Below are positions 1 through 6,560 of a DNA stretch of 28,690 bases, one piece after another. The DNA comes from a virus. A model generated the notes under the pieces. The model did no database searches, had not been told where the DNA came from, and saw only the letters and a list, made by a program, of their open reading frames with translations. Every line of letters starts with the position of its first letter. Position 1 is the first letter of the stretch. Made by a program: the position numbers and the translations under genes. Location: positions 1-28,690 of IMG/VR virus record IMGVR_UViG_3300025697_000114; one strand, 5' to 3'.

Positions 1-1
1 G

Positions 2-21
2 GCGGGCTGAAATATGCCCGC
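2..21 (+). other. Intercistronic hairpin
   Basis: Six-base stem GCGGGC (2-7) pairs with GCCCGC (16-21) around the loop TGAAATAT. No T-run follows, so this is not a classical terminator; it may be a weak terminator or an RNA-processing or stability element before the first structural gene. The loop and flanks resemble the hairpin at 1286-1317. Confidence 0.5.
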
Positions 22-45
22 TTTATAACCAGGAGGTTTTTTATT

Positions 46-576
46 GTGACACACTATAACCAATCAAATACTGAAAGGATTGGGGATGTCAACCGTGGAC
101 TTTTGGTTGAAACCGGCGACTTGTTAGGTACGTCGTATCTAAAACAGGAACAAGTCAATCTTTTCACTGTCTATAACCGTATTATTGTTCATGCCCTTTG
201 GGGCGAGGTTGTGCTTAATGATTTAGCCGGATCAGGTTGTTTGCATCAATTCAACTGGACCTGTACGATTCCGGTAGTCACGGTTCAGCCACTTTGTGCT
301 GTTTCAACTGACATTGATGGCCTGGTGGTCGGGCATCGGATGACATGCCCCGGAGATGATAGCACGACAGCCTGTGCAATAACAGCTTCCGAGGGAATTT
401 CGTATTGGCCCTTGCAACCGATGATAATCGGTAATCGTGAATCTACTGCTGGCGTTACAAGCTACGGAGTTATCGGCGAATTGACTACGACTGTGAGCTT
501 GACTGGAGGGTCGGTAAGATATGCAGTTTTATATACCCCACTTGACGATGACGCATATGTCGAAGCGTTACTATAA
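46..576 (+). CDS. Putative virion decoration protein, paralogue 1
   Basis: A 176-residue protein starting at GTG, with AGGAGG nine bases upstream. I do not recognise a named family. It is clearly paralogous to the next gene: both share the patterns LVET..LLGT.YL, LFTVYNRI, a central variable region, GVTS.G.IGELT and a C-terminal LY.P.D.DA.VEALL. The protein is rich in beta-prone residues (V, T, I) and has no signal peptide or membrane segment. Its position, upstream of other small structural genes and the head-tail connector, is where tailed phages usually encode head-decoration or head-fibre proteins. That role is inferred from position and composition only. The upstream neighbour lies outside the window and would normally be the major capsid gene. 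Confidence 0.6.
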   Translation: MTHYNQSNTERIGDVNRGLLVETGDLLGTSYLKQEQVNLFTVYNRIIVHALWGEVVLNDLAGSGCLHQFNWTCTIPVVTVQPLCAVSTDIDGLVVGHRMTCPGDDSTTACAITASEGISYWPLQPMIIGNRESTAGVTSYGVIGELTTTVSLTGGSVRYAVLYTPLDDDAYVEALL

Positions 577-593
577 AAGGAGGGCTAATCAAA

Positions 594-1121
594 ATGGCTC
601 AAAATTTTAACAAAAGTACTCGTAAGAGACTACGAGACATGAAATCTGGAATGCTCGTTGAAACCAATGTTTTGCTCGGCACGGCTTATCTGGCCGCCGC
701 ACAGGTTGAGCTTTTCACGGTTTATAATCGAATTGCTGTCCTTGGCCTGTGGTTTGAAGTCACGACACTATGGGCAGGGGCGACACTATTGAAATTTACA
801 TGGACATCTTCAGAGCCGGTAATTGTGCTTGCAGACATTTCGGCTGATACTGGTAGCATGGCCGGTTTTGTTGCAGGCGCCAGGGCTTATGTGGTCGGGA
901 CAGCCGTTGCAACCGCGACAAATACTGAGGAATCCGCTGGTATAACACCTTATGATACCGTTCCCCTGATACTTGGGAATGCTCCTACCCTGGCAGGCGT
1001 GACAAGCGTAGGGACAATCGGAGAGCTTACTTCTACGGCAGGAACAGGTGTATCGGCTGGTAGATTCGGGCTTCTATACGCTCCGATTGACCAGGACGCC
1101 CATGTAGAAGCATTGTTGTAA
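594..1121 (+). CDS. Putative virion decoration protein, paralogue 2
   Basis: A 175-residue protein beginning at ATG after a strong AAAGGAGGG site. It is a tandem paralogue of the gene just upstream, of nearly the same length, with conserved ends (LVET..LLGTAYL..AQVELFTVYNRI near the start, IGELTSTA and LLYAPIDQDAHVEALL at the end) and a strongly diverged middle. That is the pattern expected if the ends form the conserved fold or anchor and the middle is surface-exposed. The gap to the first copy is 17 bases. A third, broken copy follows at 1133-1274, so the family has expanded and partly decayed here. Function is inferred as a virion surface protein. No enzymatic motif is visible. Confidence 0.6.
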   Translation: MAQNFNKSTRKRLRDMKSGMLVETNVLLGTAYLAAAQVELFTVYNRIAVLGLWFEVTTLWAGATLLKFTWTSSEPVIVLADISADTGSMAGFVAGARAYVVGTAVATATNTEESAGITPYDTVPLILGNAPTLAGVTSVGTIGELTSTAGTGVSAGRFGLLYAPIDQDAHVEALL

Positions 1122-1132
1122 GGAGGGTTGCC

Positions 1133-1274
1133 ATGACCGTATATAGTCGGGCAAGTCGATGTCGGCGGGGCAATCGGTATTCAATCCACTACTGCGTCAT
1201 TTAATTCAGGGGCAGCAAAGTTTTCTGTCTGGTATGTTCCTCTTGACGAAGGTGCTTATGTAGTAGCGGTATAA
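1133..1274 (+). pseudogene. Decayed third copy of the decoration-protein family
   Basis: A good ribosome binding site (AAGGAGGG) precedes an ATG at 1133, but that frame stops after 23 codons at TAA 1202-1204. In the frame one base later, from about 1143 to the TAA at 1272-1274, the translation contains GQVDVGGAIGIQSTTA and then FSVWYVPLDEGAYVVAV. This matches the C-terminal third of the two preceding genes (IGELTSTA and LLYAPIDQDAHVEALL). The N-terminal two-thirds is missing. The simplest reading is an internal deletion of about 400 bases that left the start region fused out of frame to the end of a third paralogue. A short functional product is possible but less likely. Confidence 0.6.
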
Positions 1275-1285
1275 AAAAGAATAAT

Positions 1286-1317
1286 ATTATGGCGGTTTGA
1301 AATATAGCCGCCATAAT
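1286..1317 (+). other. Intercistronic hairpin with 10-bp stem
   Basis: ATTATGGCGG (1286-1295) pairs perfectly with CCGCCATAAT (1308-1317) around a 12-base loop. It lies right after the decayed gene and just upstream of the ribosome binding site at 1324-1328. No T-run follows. The core (GGCGG, then TGAAATAT, then GCC) resembles the hairpin at 2-21, suggesting a repeated intercistronic element. Confidence 0.6.
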
Positions 1318-1334
1318 TTAACAAGGAGTAAACT

Positions 1335-1871
1335 ATGGCAGTCGCACTTATCTCTACTATACAGCGGTTTTCTGGTCTTTCGACGGACACAAAGCCCACC
1401 GGAGTCCGTGTCGGCTGTACGTTTTGGGAATATGACACCAATGCTGAATATGTTACCTACGATGGAACGAATTGGATGGTCAAGGAAATTAAAAGTATTA
1501 TAATTCCTACAACAGTTGACCTTAATCAAGTTGCAGGAGATTATGACCTTTATACGGCAACTGGCGGAACGGTGTATGTCGAGAACCTTACAATAACGCT
1601 CCCTAATGTGAACTGCGCGGATGACGCGACTATATCTTCAATATCCATTCAATCAGATATGGCAACGCCAGATGTTGTTTTATCGGCAACAGCAGGGGCT
1701 AAAGCGAATTTGACGGCGCTTGCATCGTTTACTTATTCAAGTCCTCCATTTGCTCTTACTGTTGGGAAAAAGATTCAGTTGACTATTGCAGGTGGTGCAT
1801 CAGATGCAGCCACGGTTTGTACCGTCGATTGTAGATACCAGGCGGTAACTCCGGCAGCATATCTGGCCTAA
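1335..1871 (+). CDS. Putative phage structural protein with N-terminal GTNW motif
   Basis: A 178-residue protein; AAGGAG precedes the ATG by seven bases. The N-terminus contains GLSTDTKPTGVRVG, then FWEYDT and VTYDGTNW (about residues 13-47). From recall, this block is frequent at the start of tailed-phage virion-associated proteins of unknown function. The remainder is rich in Thr, Ala and Val and should be mostly beta-sheet, with no signal peptide or membrane segment. Placement between decoration-type genes and the head-tail connector supports a head-fibre or decoration role, but no specific activity can be assigned. A 9-bp hairpin follows the stop codon. Confidence 0.55.
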   Translation: MAVALISTIQRFSGLSTDTKPTGVRVGCTFWEYDTNAEYVTYDGTNWMVKEIKSIIIPTTVDLNQVAGDYDLYTATGGTVYVENLTITLPNVNCADDATISSISIQSDMATPDVVLSATAGAKANLTALASFTYSSPPFALTVGKKIQLTIAGGASDAATVCTVDCRYQAVTPAAYLA

Positions 1872-1877
1872 ATTAAC

Positions 1878-1901
1878 GGGGCTATCCTACAAGATGGCCC
1901 C
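1878..1901 (+). other. Intercistronic hairpin after structural gene
   Basis: GGGGCTATC (1878-1886) pairs with GATGGCCCC (1893-1901), including one G-U pair, around the six-base loop CTACAA. It lies seven bases after a stop codon and has no T-run. It buries the ATG at 1894, which argues against that start for the next small gene. Confidence 0.55.
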
Positions 1902-1926
1902 TAAATATTATAAAATGAGAAAGACT

Positions 1927-2145
1927 ATGAACACTGTAATCAGACTTTTCCATCATAATTTTGGAAAAGGTAGTCGTATAATTCAGCAATGGGTATTGCT
2001 GGCTAAACGACTTTATCCCCAGCAGAAGCCCGGTCCTATTGGTATTAGTGCCGGTCCTATTTTCAGACCAATATTTAGTGAAGATGTAAGTAATGGGGCA
2101 AAAATTAATAACAAGATCGGTGACGAGCGAGAATCAGTTTACTGA
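1927..2145 (+). CDS. Small hypothetical protein
   Basis: If started at ATG 1927 this encodes 72 residues, with a basic hydrophobic N-terminus (NTVIRLFHHNFGKG), a helical stretch IIQQWVLLAKRLYPQQ and a Pro/Gly-rich middle. An earlier in-frame ATG at 1894 lies inside a stable hairpin and has no ribosome binding site, so the later start, preceded by GAGAAAG, is preferred. The last 53 bases overlap the next gene in another frame. I do not recognise it. It fills the gap between two structural genes and is on the same strand, but the weak start signal and overlap leave real doubt that it is translated. Confidence 0.4.
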   Translation: MNTVIRLFHHNFGKGSRIIQQWVLLAKRLYPQQKPGPIGISAGPIFRPIFSEDVSNGAKINNKIGDERESVY

Positions 2146-2374
2146 TCCTGCGGAGATAGTTGGTTATTTTAATGTGTCTATTTCCGGTACTTGGGAAGCG
2201 GCTATAACTTGCCAGCGGTCATTTGATAAAGGCTCGACCTTTTTTGACGTAAAGCAATGGAGTTCGGTAGTTCAGGAATATGGGTTTGAGCCAGAAAGAG
2301 GCGTCCAATATCGCATTGGTGTGAAATCTGGAGATTATGTAAACGGAACCGTTGTTTTACGATTGAGCCAATGA
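2093..2374 (+). CDS. Small phage structural protein
   Basis: A 93-residue protein, probably an all-beta domain: TRSVTSENQFTDPAEIVGYF, then FNVSISGTWEAAITCQRSF and repeated short strands ending in VVLRLSQ. Short immunoglobulin-like or fibre-like domains of this kind are common among tailed-phage head decoration proteins. The ribosome binding site is weak (GAAG eleven bases before the ATG), so translation may depend on the overlapping upstream ORF. Its stop overlaps the next start as ATGA, indicating translational coupling. No catalytic motif or export signal is seen. A structural role is inferred from composition and neighbourhood. Confidence 0.6.
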   Translation: MGQKLITRSVTSENQFTDPAEIVGYFNVSISGTWEAAITCQRSFDKGSTFFDVKQWSSVVQEYGFEPERGVQYRIGVKSGDYVNGTVVLRLSQ

Positions 2375-2577
2375 CACATATATTCAATGAGCAGACGAAA
2401 GTTGATGGAGTTGTTGATCTTGGTGCAGGCGTTGGAACTGGAGAAGTTACCGAGGCTGGACTGTTTAATGTAGTTACCCAGAATACTACTGACTTGATTC
2501 TCTATGACGATTTTTCGGTGGTCAATAAAGCGGTTGGCGACAGTTTAGCCGTAACATGGACCTTAACTTTTAGCTAA
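2371..2577 (+). CDS. Small phage structural protein, coupled
   Basis: A 68-residue protein whose ATG overlaps the upstream stop codon (ATGA), so it is likely translated by re-initiation and perhaps acts with that partner. The sequence is acidic to neutral and beta-rich: VDGVVDLGAGVGTGEV, an Asp-rich turn LILYDDFSV, and an end in VTWTLTFS. From recall, a terminal TLTF(S) strand is common in small phage virion proteins, where the last strand packs into a beta-sandwich. There is no enzymatic signature. It is most likely a minor head protein, with confidence resting on context. Confidence 0.6.
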   Translation: MTHIFNEQTKVDGVVDLGAGVGTGEVTEAGLFNVVTQNTTDLILYDDFSVVNKAVGDSLAVTWTLTFS

Positions 2578-2588
2578 TAGGTGGCTAA

Positions 2589-3191
2589 ATGAGCGAGAAA
2601 CTACAAGGCGGAGTTTTGGCTGGTAGTGCTGACCTTAGTATGCCGGTTATTCTTCGAAGCACAACAGACAATACCACTGTAACAGGTAAAGCCTTTGGTG
2701 ACGTCACGGCCTCATATTGGCGGCAGGGCGGTATCAGGGTTGATATTCCTGCGATTACTTTGGCGGCGGTAAACTCCACTCACGCAGATGGCGGATTTAA
2801 AGAAATTGATTCGACCAATATGCCAGGAGTTTACCGCTTTGATTTACCGGATGCAGCTATAGCAACGGGGGCCGATTGGGTTGTTATTTCAATTAAGGTT
2901 GCCGGAAGTTATGTATTTTTCCAGATGTTCAACTTGACGGCCAATATAATTGATCTTGGCGCAGGGGCTATATCCTGGCCAGTTACGGTAACAGACGACG
3001 ACACAGGGGCTTTATTGGATGGCGTCTCTGTGTGGATTACATCTGATTCGGCAGGTTCAACCGTTGTAGCTTCTGGCACTACAAATGACGGAGGTCTTGT
3101 CACATTTTATCTTGATGCTGGAATTTTATTTTTATGGAAATCGGCGGCAGGGTACAATTTTACGAATCCTACACAAATTACGGTGGCATGA
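2589..3191 (+). CDS. Two-domain phage structural protein with Ig/CNA-B-like C-terminus
   Basis: A 200-residue protein beginning ATGAGC. Residues 1-115 resemble an N-terminal domain frequent in phage virion proteins, with DGGFKEIDSTNMPGVYRFDL around residues 66-85. Residues 128-200 (WPVTVTDDDTGALLDGVSVW, then G.TN.DGG..TFYL, then AGYNFTNP) look like a carboxypeptidase-regulatory or CNA-B type beta-sandwich, a fold phages often use for surface or glycan-contacting decoration. Domain calls are by eye from motif pattern. The gene runs directly into the connector gene: the stop TGA (3189-3191) is followed at once by ATG 3192. It is probably a head or neck surface protein. Confidence 0.6.
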   Translation: MSEKLQGGVLAGSADLSMPVILRSTTDNTTVTGKAFGDVTASYWRQGGIRVDIPAITLAAVNSTHADGGFKEIDSTNMPGVYRFDLPDAAIATGADWVVISIKVAGSYVFFQMFNLTANIIDLGAGAISWPVTVTDDDTGALLDGVSVWITSDSAGSTVVASGTTNDGGLVTFYLDAGILFLWKSAAGYNFTNPTQITVA

Positions 3192-4409
3192 ATGGCTACA
3201 GCAACATCAGGAACAGCGGTATCAGGATTAGCGGCAGGTGGTGGGATTGTCACAGCTCCAACATTTGAGCCGATTACACTCGCGTCCTTGAAATTACATT
3301 TGCGCCTCGATTCTGGGTCATTTTCAGATAACATAAACGAACCTCAGAGCATCCCCCCGGGCAGCCACGCGATCACGACTACCTATGATCATTATGGCAC
3401 AGGTGTTGATGTCCTTGGCAAAACTGCCGTTGTCTATCTTCAATCCGGTACGAACTTAGCGACAGGAACGGTAAATGTAAAAATTCAGGAAGCGGACACG
3501 AACACTGAAACATTAACCCTCGATGTAGCACCGGCAACCGATTGGGCCGCTGATAACATTATTACAGGGCAGACGAGCAAAACAACTTGCGTATGTGTGG
3601 CAAAGGTCAGTGCCTTAGTCTATACGGTTAAGAACAGATCGGGGGTGTTTACCCTGGGGGAAATTATAGGTGTTACAGGAACTGCCGTAAAGCTTGCCGA
3701 TCAGGGGGCCGCAAATCCCATTTTCTCAGGCTCGGTTTACACTGACTGGACTGGTGGAGCTTTTACGCAAGTTACTACCAGTAATGACAATGCTACTCAG
3801 GAGATAGCCTATACTGGCACCAAACAATATGTCAGGACGGTTGCCAAGGTATTGCTGGCGGCTTGTGAGTTTGGGACTACGGTTGTCTGCTTAACGGCAA
3901 CATCTATTGAAGATGATTTGCTGAATTCGATTATTACAGCGGCCAGGGAGCATATTGAGGATATTACTAGACGTCAAATTATTACGGCTACATGGGATTA
4001 CTTTCTTGATAATTTCCCAGATACGAATTATATTAAATTACCTTATGGTAACTTGCAATCGGTGTCATATATAAAGTATACTGATTCTGATGGTACACAG
4101 ACGACAATGACTGTAACGACTGATTATCTGGTTGAGCAGAACGGCGAGTATTATGGCCGGATAGTATTACCTTATGGAGAAAGCTGGCCCTCTTTTACAG
4201 CTTACCCGACTCAGCCGATAGTTATACGATATGTTGCTGGTTGGACTACCAGGGCTTTGGTGCCATATAAAATTAAAGCGGCCATGCTTTTGATATGTGC
4301 TAATTTATATGTCAACAGAGAGGGGCAAGTTTTGAGTAATATGGATTATCGAGAGAATAAGGCGGTGATGGGGTTGTTGTCAAGTGCAAGACTTTGGAGT
4401 GAATTCTAA
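3192..4409 (+). CDS. Head-tail connector (gp6-like) with inserted domains
   Basis: A 405-residue protein. Residues 28-44 (PITLASLKLHLRLDSGSF) and 239-405 (IEDDLLNSIITAAREHIEDI, then ITATWDYFLDNFP, KLPYGNLQSV and Y.AGW near the end) form the pattern of the HK97 gp6/phiE125 gp8-type connector that docks on the portal ring. That family is usually 100-200 residues. Here about 190 residues (roughly 45-236) interrupt the first helix-turn. The insert includes VDVLGKTAVVYLQSG, KIQEADTN, WTGGAFTQVT and TGTKQYVRTVAKV, which resemble stand-alone phage decoration domains. A second segment with ITGQTSKTT and GVFTLGEIIGVTG is nested inside it. The gene overlaps the following adaptor by one base. Connector identity is strong; the insert's role is inferred. 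Confidence 0.8.
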   Translation: MATATSGTAVSGLAAGGGIVTAPTFEPITLASLKLHLRLDSGSFSDNINEPQSIPPGSHAITTTYDHYGTGVDVLGKTAVVYLQSGTNLATGTVNVKIQEADTNTETLTLDVAPATDWAADNIITGQTSKTTCVCVAKVSALVYTVKNRSGVFTLGEIIGVTGTAVKLADQGAANPIFSGSVYTDWTGGAFTQVTTSNDNATQEIAYTGTKQYVRTVAKVLLAACEFGTTVVCLTATSIEDDLLNSIITAAREHIEDITRRQIITATWDYFLDNFPDTNYIKLPYGNLQSVSYIKYTDSDGTQTTMTVTTDYLVEQNGEYYGRIVLPYGESWPSFTAYPTQPIVIRYVAGWTTRALVPYKIKAAMLLICANLYVNREGQVLSNMDYRENKAVMGLLSSARLWSEF

Positions 4410-4723
4410 TGATCGGTGATCTCAATAAACGCATAACCATCCAATATCCGACAAGGGTAAGTGATGGGATGGGAAATTTTACTGAAACTTGGAATGATTC
4501 TGATACAATTTTTGCAGCTATTTGGCCAGTGTCAGCAAAAGAACAAATTCAGTCTATGCAGAATGTTATGGAAATTACACATAGAATCCGTATTCGGTAT
4601 AGGAGCGTTTTAAGACCTGATTGGAGATTGAAATTCGGTACTCGTTATTTTGCAATATTGAGCGTGATCAATCAAAATGAACGGAATGAATGGTTGGACT
4701 TGTTATGTAAGGAGGCCGTGTGA
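4409..4723 (+). CDS. Head-tail adaptor (SPP1 gp16-like)
   Basis: A 104-residue protein with the classic phage head-tail joining pattern. It opens with IGDLNKRITIQYPT, continues through DGMGNFTETWNDSDTIFAAIWPVSA, and includes a HRIRIRYRSVL strand and a FAILSVINQNERNEWLDLLCKEA ending. This matches in order and length the PF05521 family, which plugs or seals the head channel below the connector ring. Its ATG overlaps the last base of the connector gene, and its stop overlaps the GTG of the tail-completion gene. That gives the standard connector, adaptor, completion order of siphoviruses. No anomalies are seen. Confidence 0.88.
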   Translation: MIGDLNKRITIQYPTRVSDGMGNFTETWNDSDTIFAAIWPVSAKEQIQSMQNVMEITHRIRIRYRSVLRPDWRLKFGTRYFAILSVINQNERNEWLDLLCKEAV

Positions 4724-5130
4724 AAGCATTAACTACAGCCATATACAGCCAGCTTGCAGGATCAGCTCTATCAACTGCCGTTGGGGGAAAAATGTTTAAA
4801 GGCCGGGCTCCTGATGGAACATCTTTCCCTTACGTCATATTTTTTGTAGTTACAGATATGCCGGATCGCACATTTACAGAAGATTACGAAAATGTTATTA
4901 TTCAATTCTCTCTTTTCTCAACGGCATCCGGTACAACTGAGATTGAGGATATGTTCACACATTTAAAAACTTTATATGATGAAAAACCATTTACGATAAC
5001 CGGATCAACTTTGGTGTGGATGCGGAGATCAAATACATCGTTCTTAGTGGAAGACCACACTACGCCAACCGGAACTCAGCAAGTTTGGCATTATGCCGTT
5101 GATTTTGAAGTACTTACTAGCTTAGATTAG
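4720..5130 (+). CDS. Tail completion/terminator protein (gp17-like)
   Basis: A 136-residue protein starting at GTG, four bases overlapping the adaptor stop (GTGA), with AGGAGG just upstream. The pattern ALTTAIYSQLAGSALSTAVGG, then FPYVIFF, then a strand pair II QFSLFS, the helix IEDMFTHLKTLYDE and a final AVDFEVLTS fits the DUF3168/gp17-like tail-completion family, which caps the upper end of the tail tube and joins it to the head. Length matches the family. In many phages an HK97 gp10-like gene precedes it; here that gene is displaced to 9859. The stop is TAG. A ten-base gap leads to the sugar-enzyme island. Confidence 0.82.
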   Translation: MKALTTAIYSQLAGSALSTAVGGKMFKGRAPDGTSFPYVIFFVVTDMPDRTFTEDYENVIIQFSLFSTASGTTEIEDMFTHLKTLYDEKPFTITGSTLVWMRRSNTSFLVEDHTTPTGTQQVWHYAVDFEVLTSLD

Positions 5131-5139
5131 GGAGATTAA

Positions 5140-6405
5140 ATGCTATCTATCATCGTCCCAATTTATAATCGTCAAGAGATGTCTTATGACTGCATAAGCG
5201 CAGTTATGGAGAATACCGAACCAGGCACGTATGAGATAATAGTGGTGGACAATGGAAGCGATCCAGAATTCAAACCTCCATTTAGCGGATTCAATGAACT
5301 TAAAGTTATAAAAAATAGTAGCAATCTAGGTTTCCCTGTGGCAGTGAACCGTGGTATTCGTGAGGCATCAGGCGACATAATTATACTATTAAATAACGAT
5401 GTTACTGTAACTACTTCGTGGGCAGAACATTTAGTTAATCACCTTAATGAATACGCTATTGTCGCACCTATAACCAATTATGCCGCAGGGATTCAGAATG
5501 TAATTGTAGAATCATATAATAATATTGATGAGCTTAACGAAGTAGCCGAGGCTGTCTATGAAGGGAATGAGGGCGAATCTGAGAACGTCAATTTTGTTAT
5601 TGGATTTGTGATGGCCTTCAAAAAATCCCTTTATGATGAGATTGGAGAATTTGACGAATCCCTTTGGCCATGTAGTGGCGAGGAAGTAGATTTCTGTTTA
5701 GAAGCTGTCAAGGCAGGTTACAAGGTAGGTGTCGCTTATGATGTGTATGTTCACCACTTGGGATCACAGACGTTAAGCGATATGATAGATGCTGATGAAA
5801 TTGATTATAAGGAATTGTGCGACCGTAACGACAAGCACCTTGCCGAAAAATGGGGTGATGATTTCTTTGATAATCAATTAAGATATAATAAAACTCGGAT
5901 ATTAGGGGAAGATGCTATTCGTCTGAATTTAGGGTGTGGCAATTTTCCGATGAAAGGATTTGTTAATGTCGATCAAATTAAGGAAGTAAAACCTGATCTT
6001 TTGGCAGATGCAACGGACTTGCCTTATGAAGACGATACGGTGGATGAGATATATTGTGGCCATATGCTTGAACATCTTACATGGGATGAAGGCCAGGGGG
6101 CTTTAAAGCACTGGTTATCCATTCTAAAGAAAGGCGGTGAGGTTCGGATAGTTGTGCCTGACTTTGATGCATTGGCAAAAAAATATATTGAGAATCCAAC
6201 GACAACAGCCATGAAATATATGAACGATTATTTTATATATTCCTATGTGCAGGATTCTCCGCATAAGTATTTTTACAGTGGGGGGCTTTTAAAGGAAGCA
6301 ATGGAGATGGCAGGGTTTAAAAAGGTTGTTAGGTTGCCGGTTGATCATCCATACTTTTTTGAGAATGTTGGTTGGCAGGTGGGTTTTGTGGGGGTGAAGG
6401 TATGA
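5140..6405 (+). CDS. Fused GT2 glycosyltransferase and SAM methyltransferase
   Basis: A 421-residue bifunctional protein. Residues 1-230 are a GT-A fold family 2 glycosyltransferase: LSIIVPIYNR at the start, VVDNGSD (35-41), a nucleotide-sugar/metal loop LLNNDV (83-88), an acid motif GEEVDF (180-185) and HH (205-206). Residues 263-421 are a class I SAM methyltransferase with motif I LNLGCGNFP, acidic residues VDQ and ADATDLPY, the helix CGHMLEHLTWDEG and LKKGGEVRIVVPDFD. Such a fusion would add a sugar and methylate it or a linked residue. It opens a four-gene accessory block inside the tail operon (ribosome binding site GGGAGA). The substrate is unknown: virion protein glycan, host glycan or nucleotide are all possible. 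The enzyme-family assignment is firm. Confidence 0.85.
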   Translation: MLSIIVPIYNRQEMSYDCISAVMENTEPGTYEIIVVDNGSDPEFKPPFSGFNELKVIKNSSNLGFPVAVNRGIREASGDIIILLNNDVTVTTSWAEHLVNHLNEYAIVAPITNYAAGIQNVIVESYNNIDELNEVAEAVYEGNEGESENVNFVIGFVMAFKKSLYDEIGEFDESLWPCSGEEVDFCLEAVKAGYKVGVAYDVYVHHLGSQTLSDMIDADEIDYKELCDRNDKHLAEKWGDDFFDNQLRYNKTRILGEDAIRLNLGCGNFPMKGFVNVDQIKEVKPDLLADATDLPYEDDTVDEIYCGHMLEHLTWDEGQGALKHWLSILKKGGEVRIVVPDFDALAKKYIENPTTTAMKYMNDYFIYSYVQDSPHKYFYSGGLLKEAMEMAGFKKVVRLPVDHPYFFENVGWQVGFVGVKV

Positions 6406-6560
6406 CAGTAAAAGAATTGATAGAGAAATTAAAGGAATGTGAACAAAGCGTTGAAGTTTGTATGTTAATCGATATGTTTGATGAAGTACTTGGTGTAACA
6501 AGAGAATCAATTAGTGTCGACGAAATTCAAGAAGAAGAAGGTAGGGTTTACATAAAATGA
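6402..6560 (+). CDS. Small acidic phage protein
   Basis: A 52-residue protein beginning at ATG 6402, which overlaps the upstream stop (ATGA) and has GGGGGTGAAGG just before it. An in-frame ATG at 6372 would add ten Gly-rich residues and lies within the previous gene, so it is not preferred. The pattern TVKELIEKLKECEQSVEVCM, then ISVDEIQEEEGRVYIK, resembles, from recall, small phage and bacterial proteins of unknown function that describe a helix followed by a beta-hairpin. Its stop overlaps the next ATG, so it is translationally coupled to both sugar enzymes. Confidence 0.6.
   Translation: MTVKELIEKLKECEQSVEVCMLIDMFDEVLGVTRESISVDEIQEEEGRVYIK

Noticed and set aside
1894-1926. ATG 1894 as start of the small ORF after the GTNW protein
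   Set aside because: It lies inside a 9-bp hairpin and lacks a ribosome binding site; ATG 1927 is preferred.
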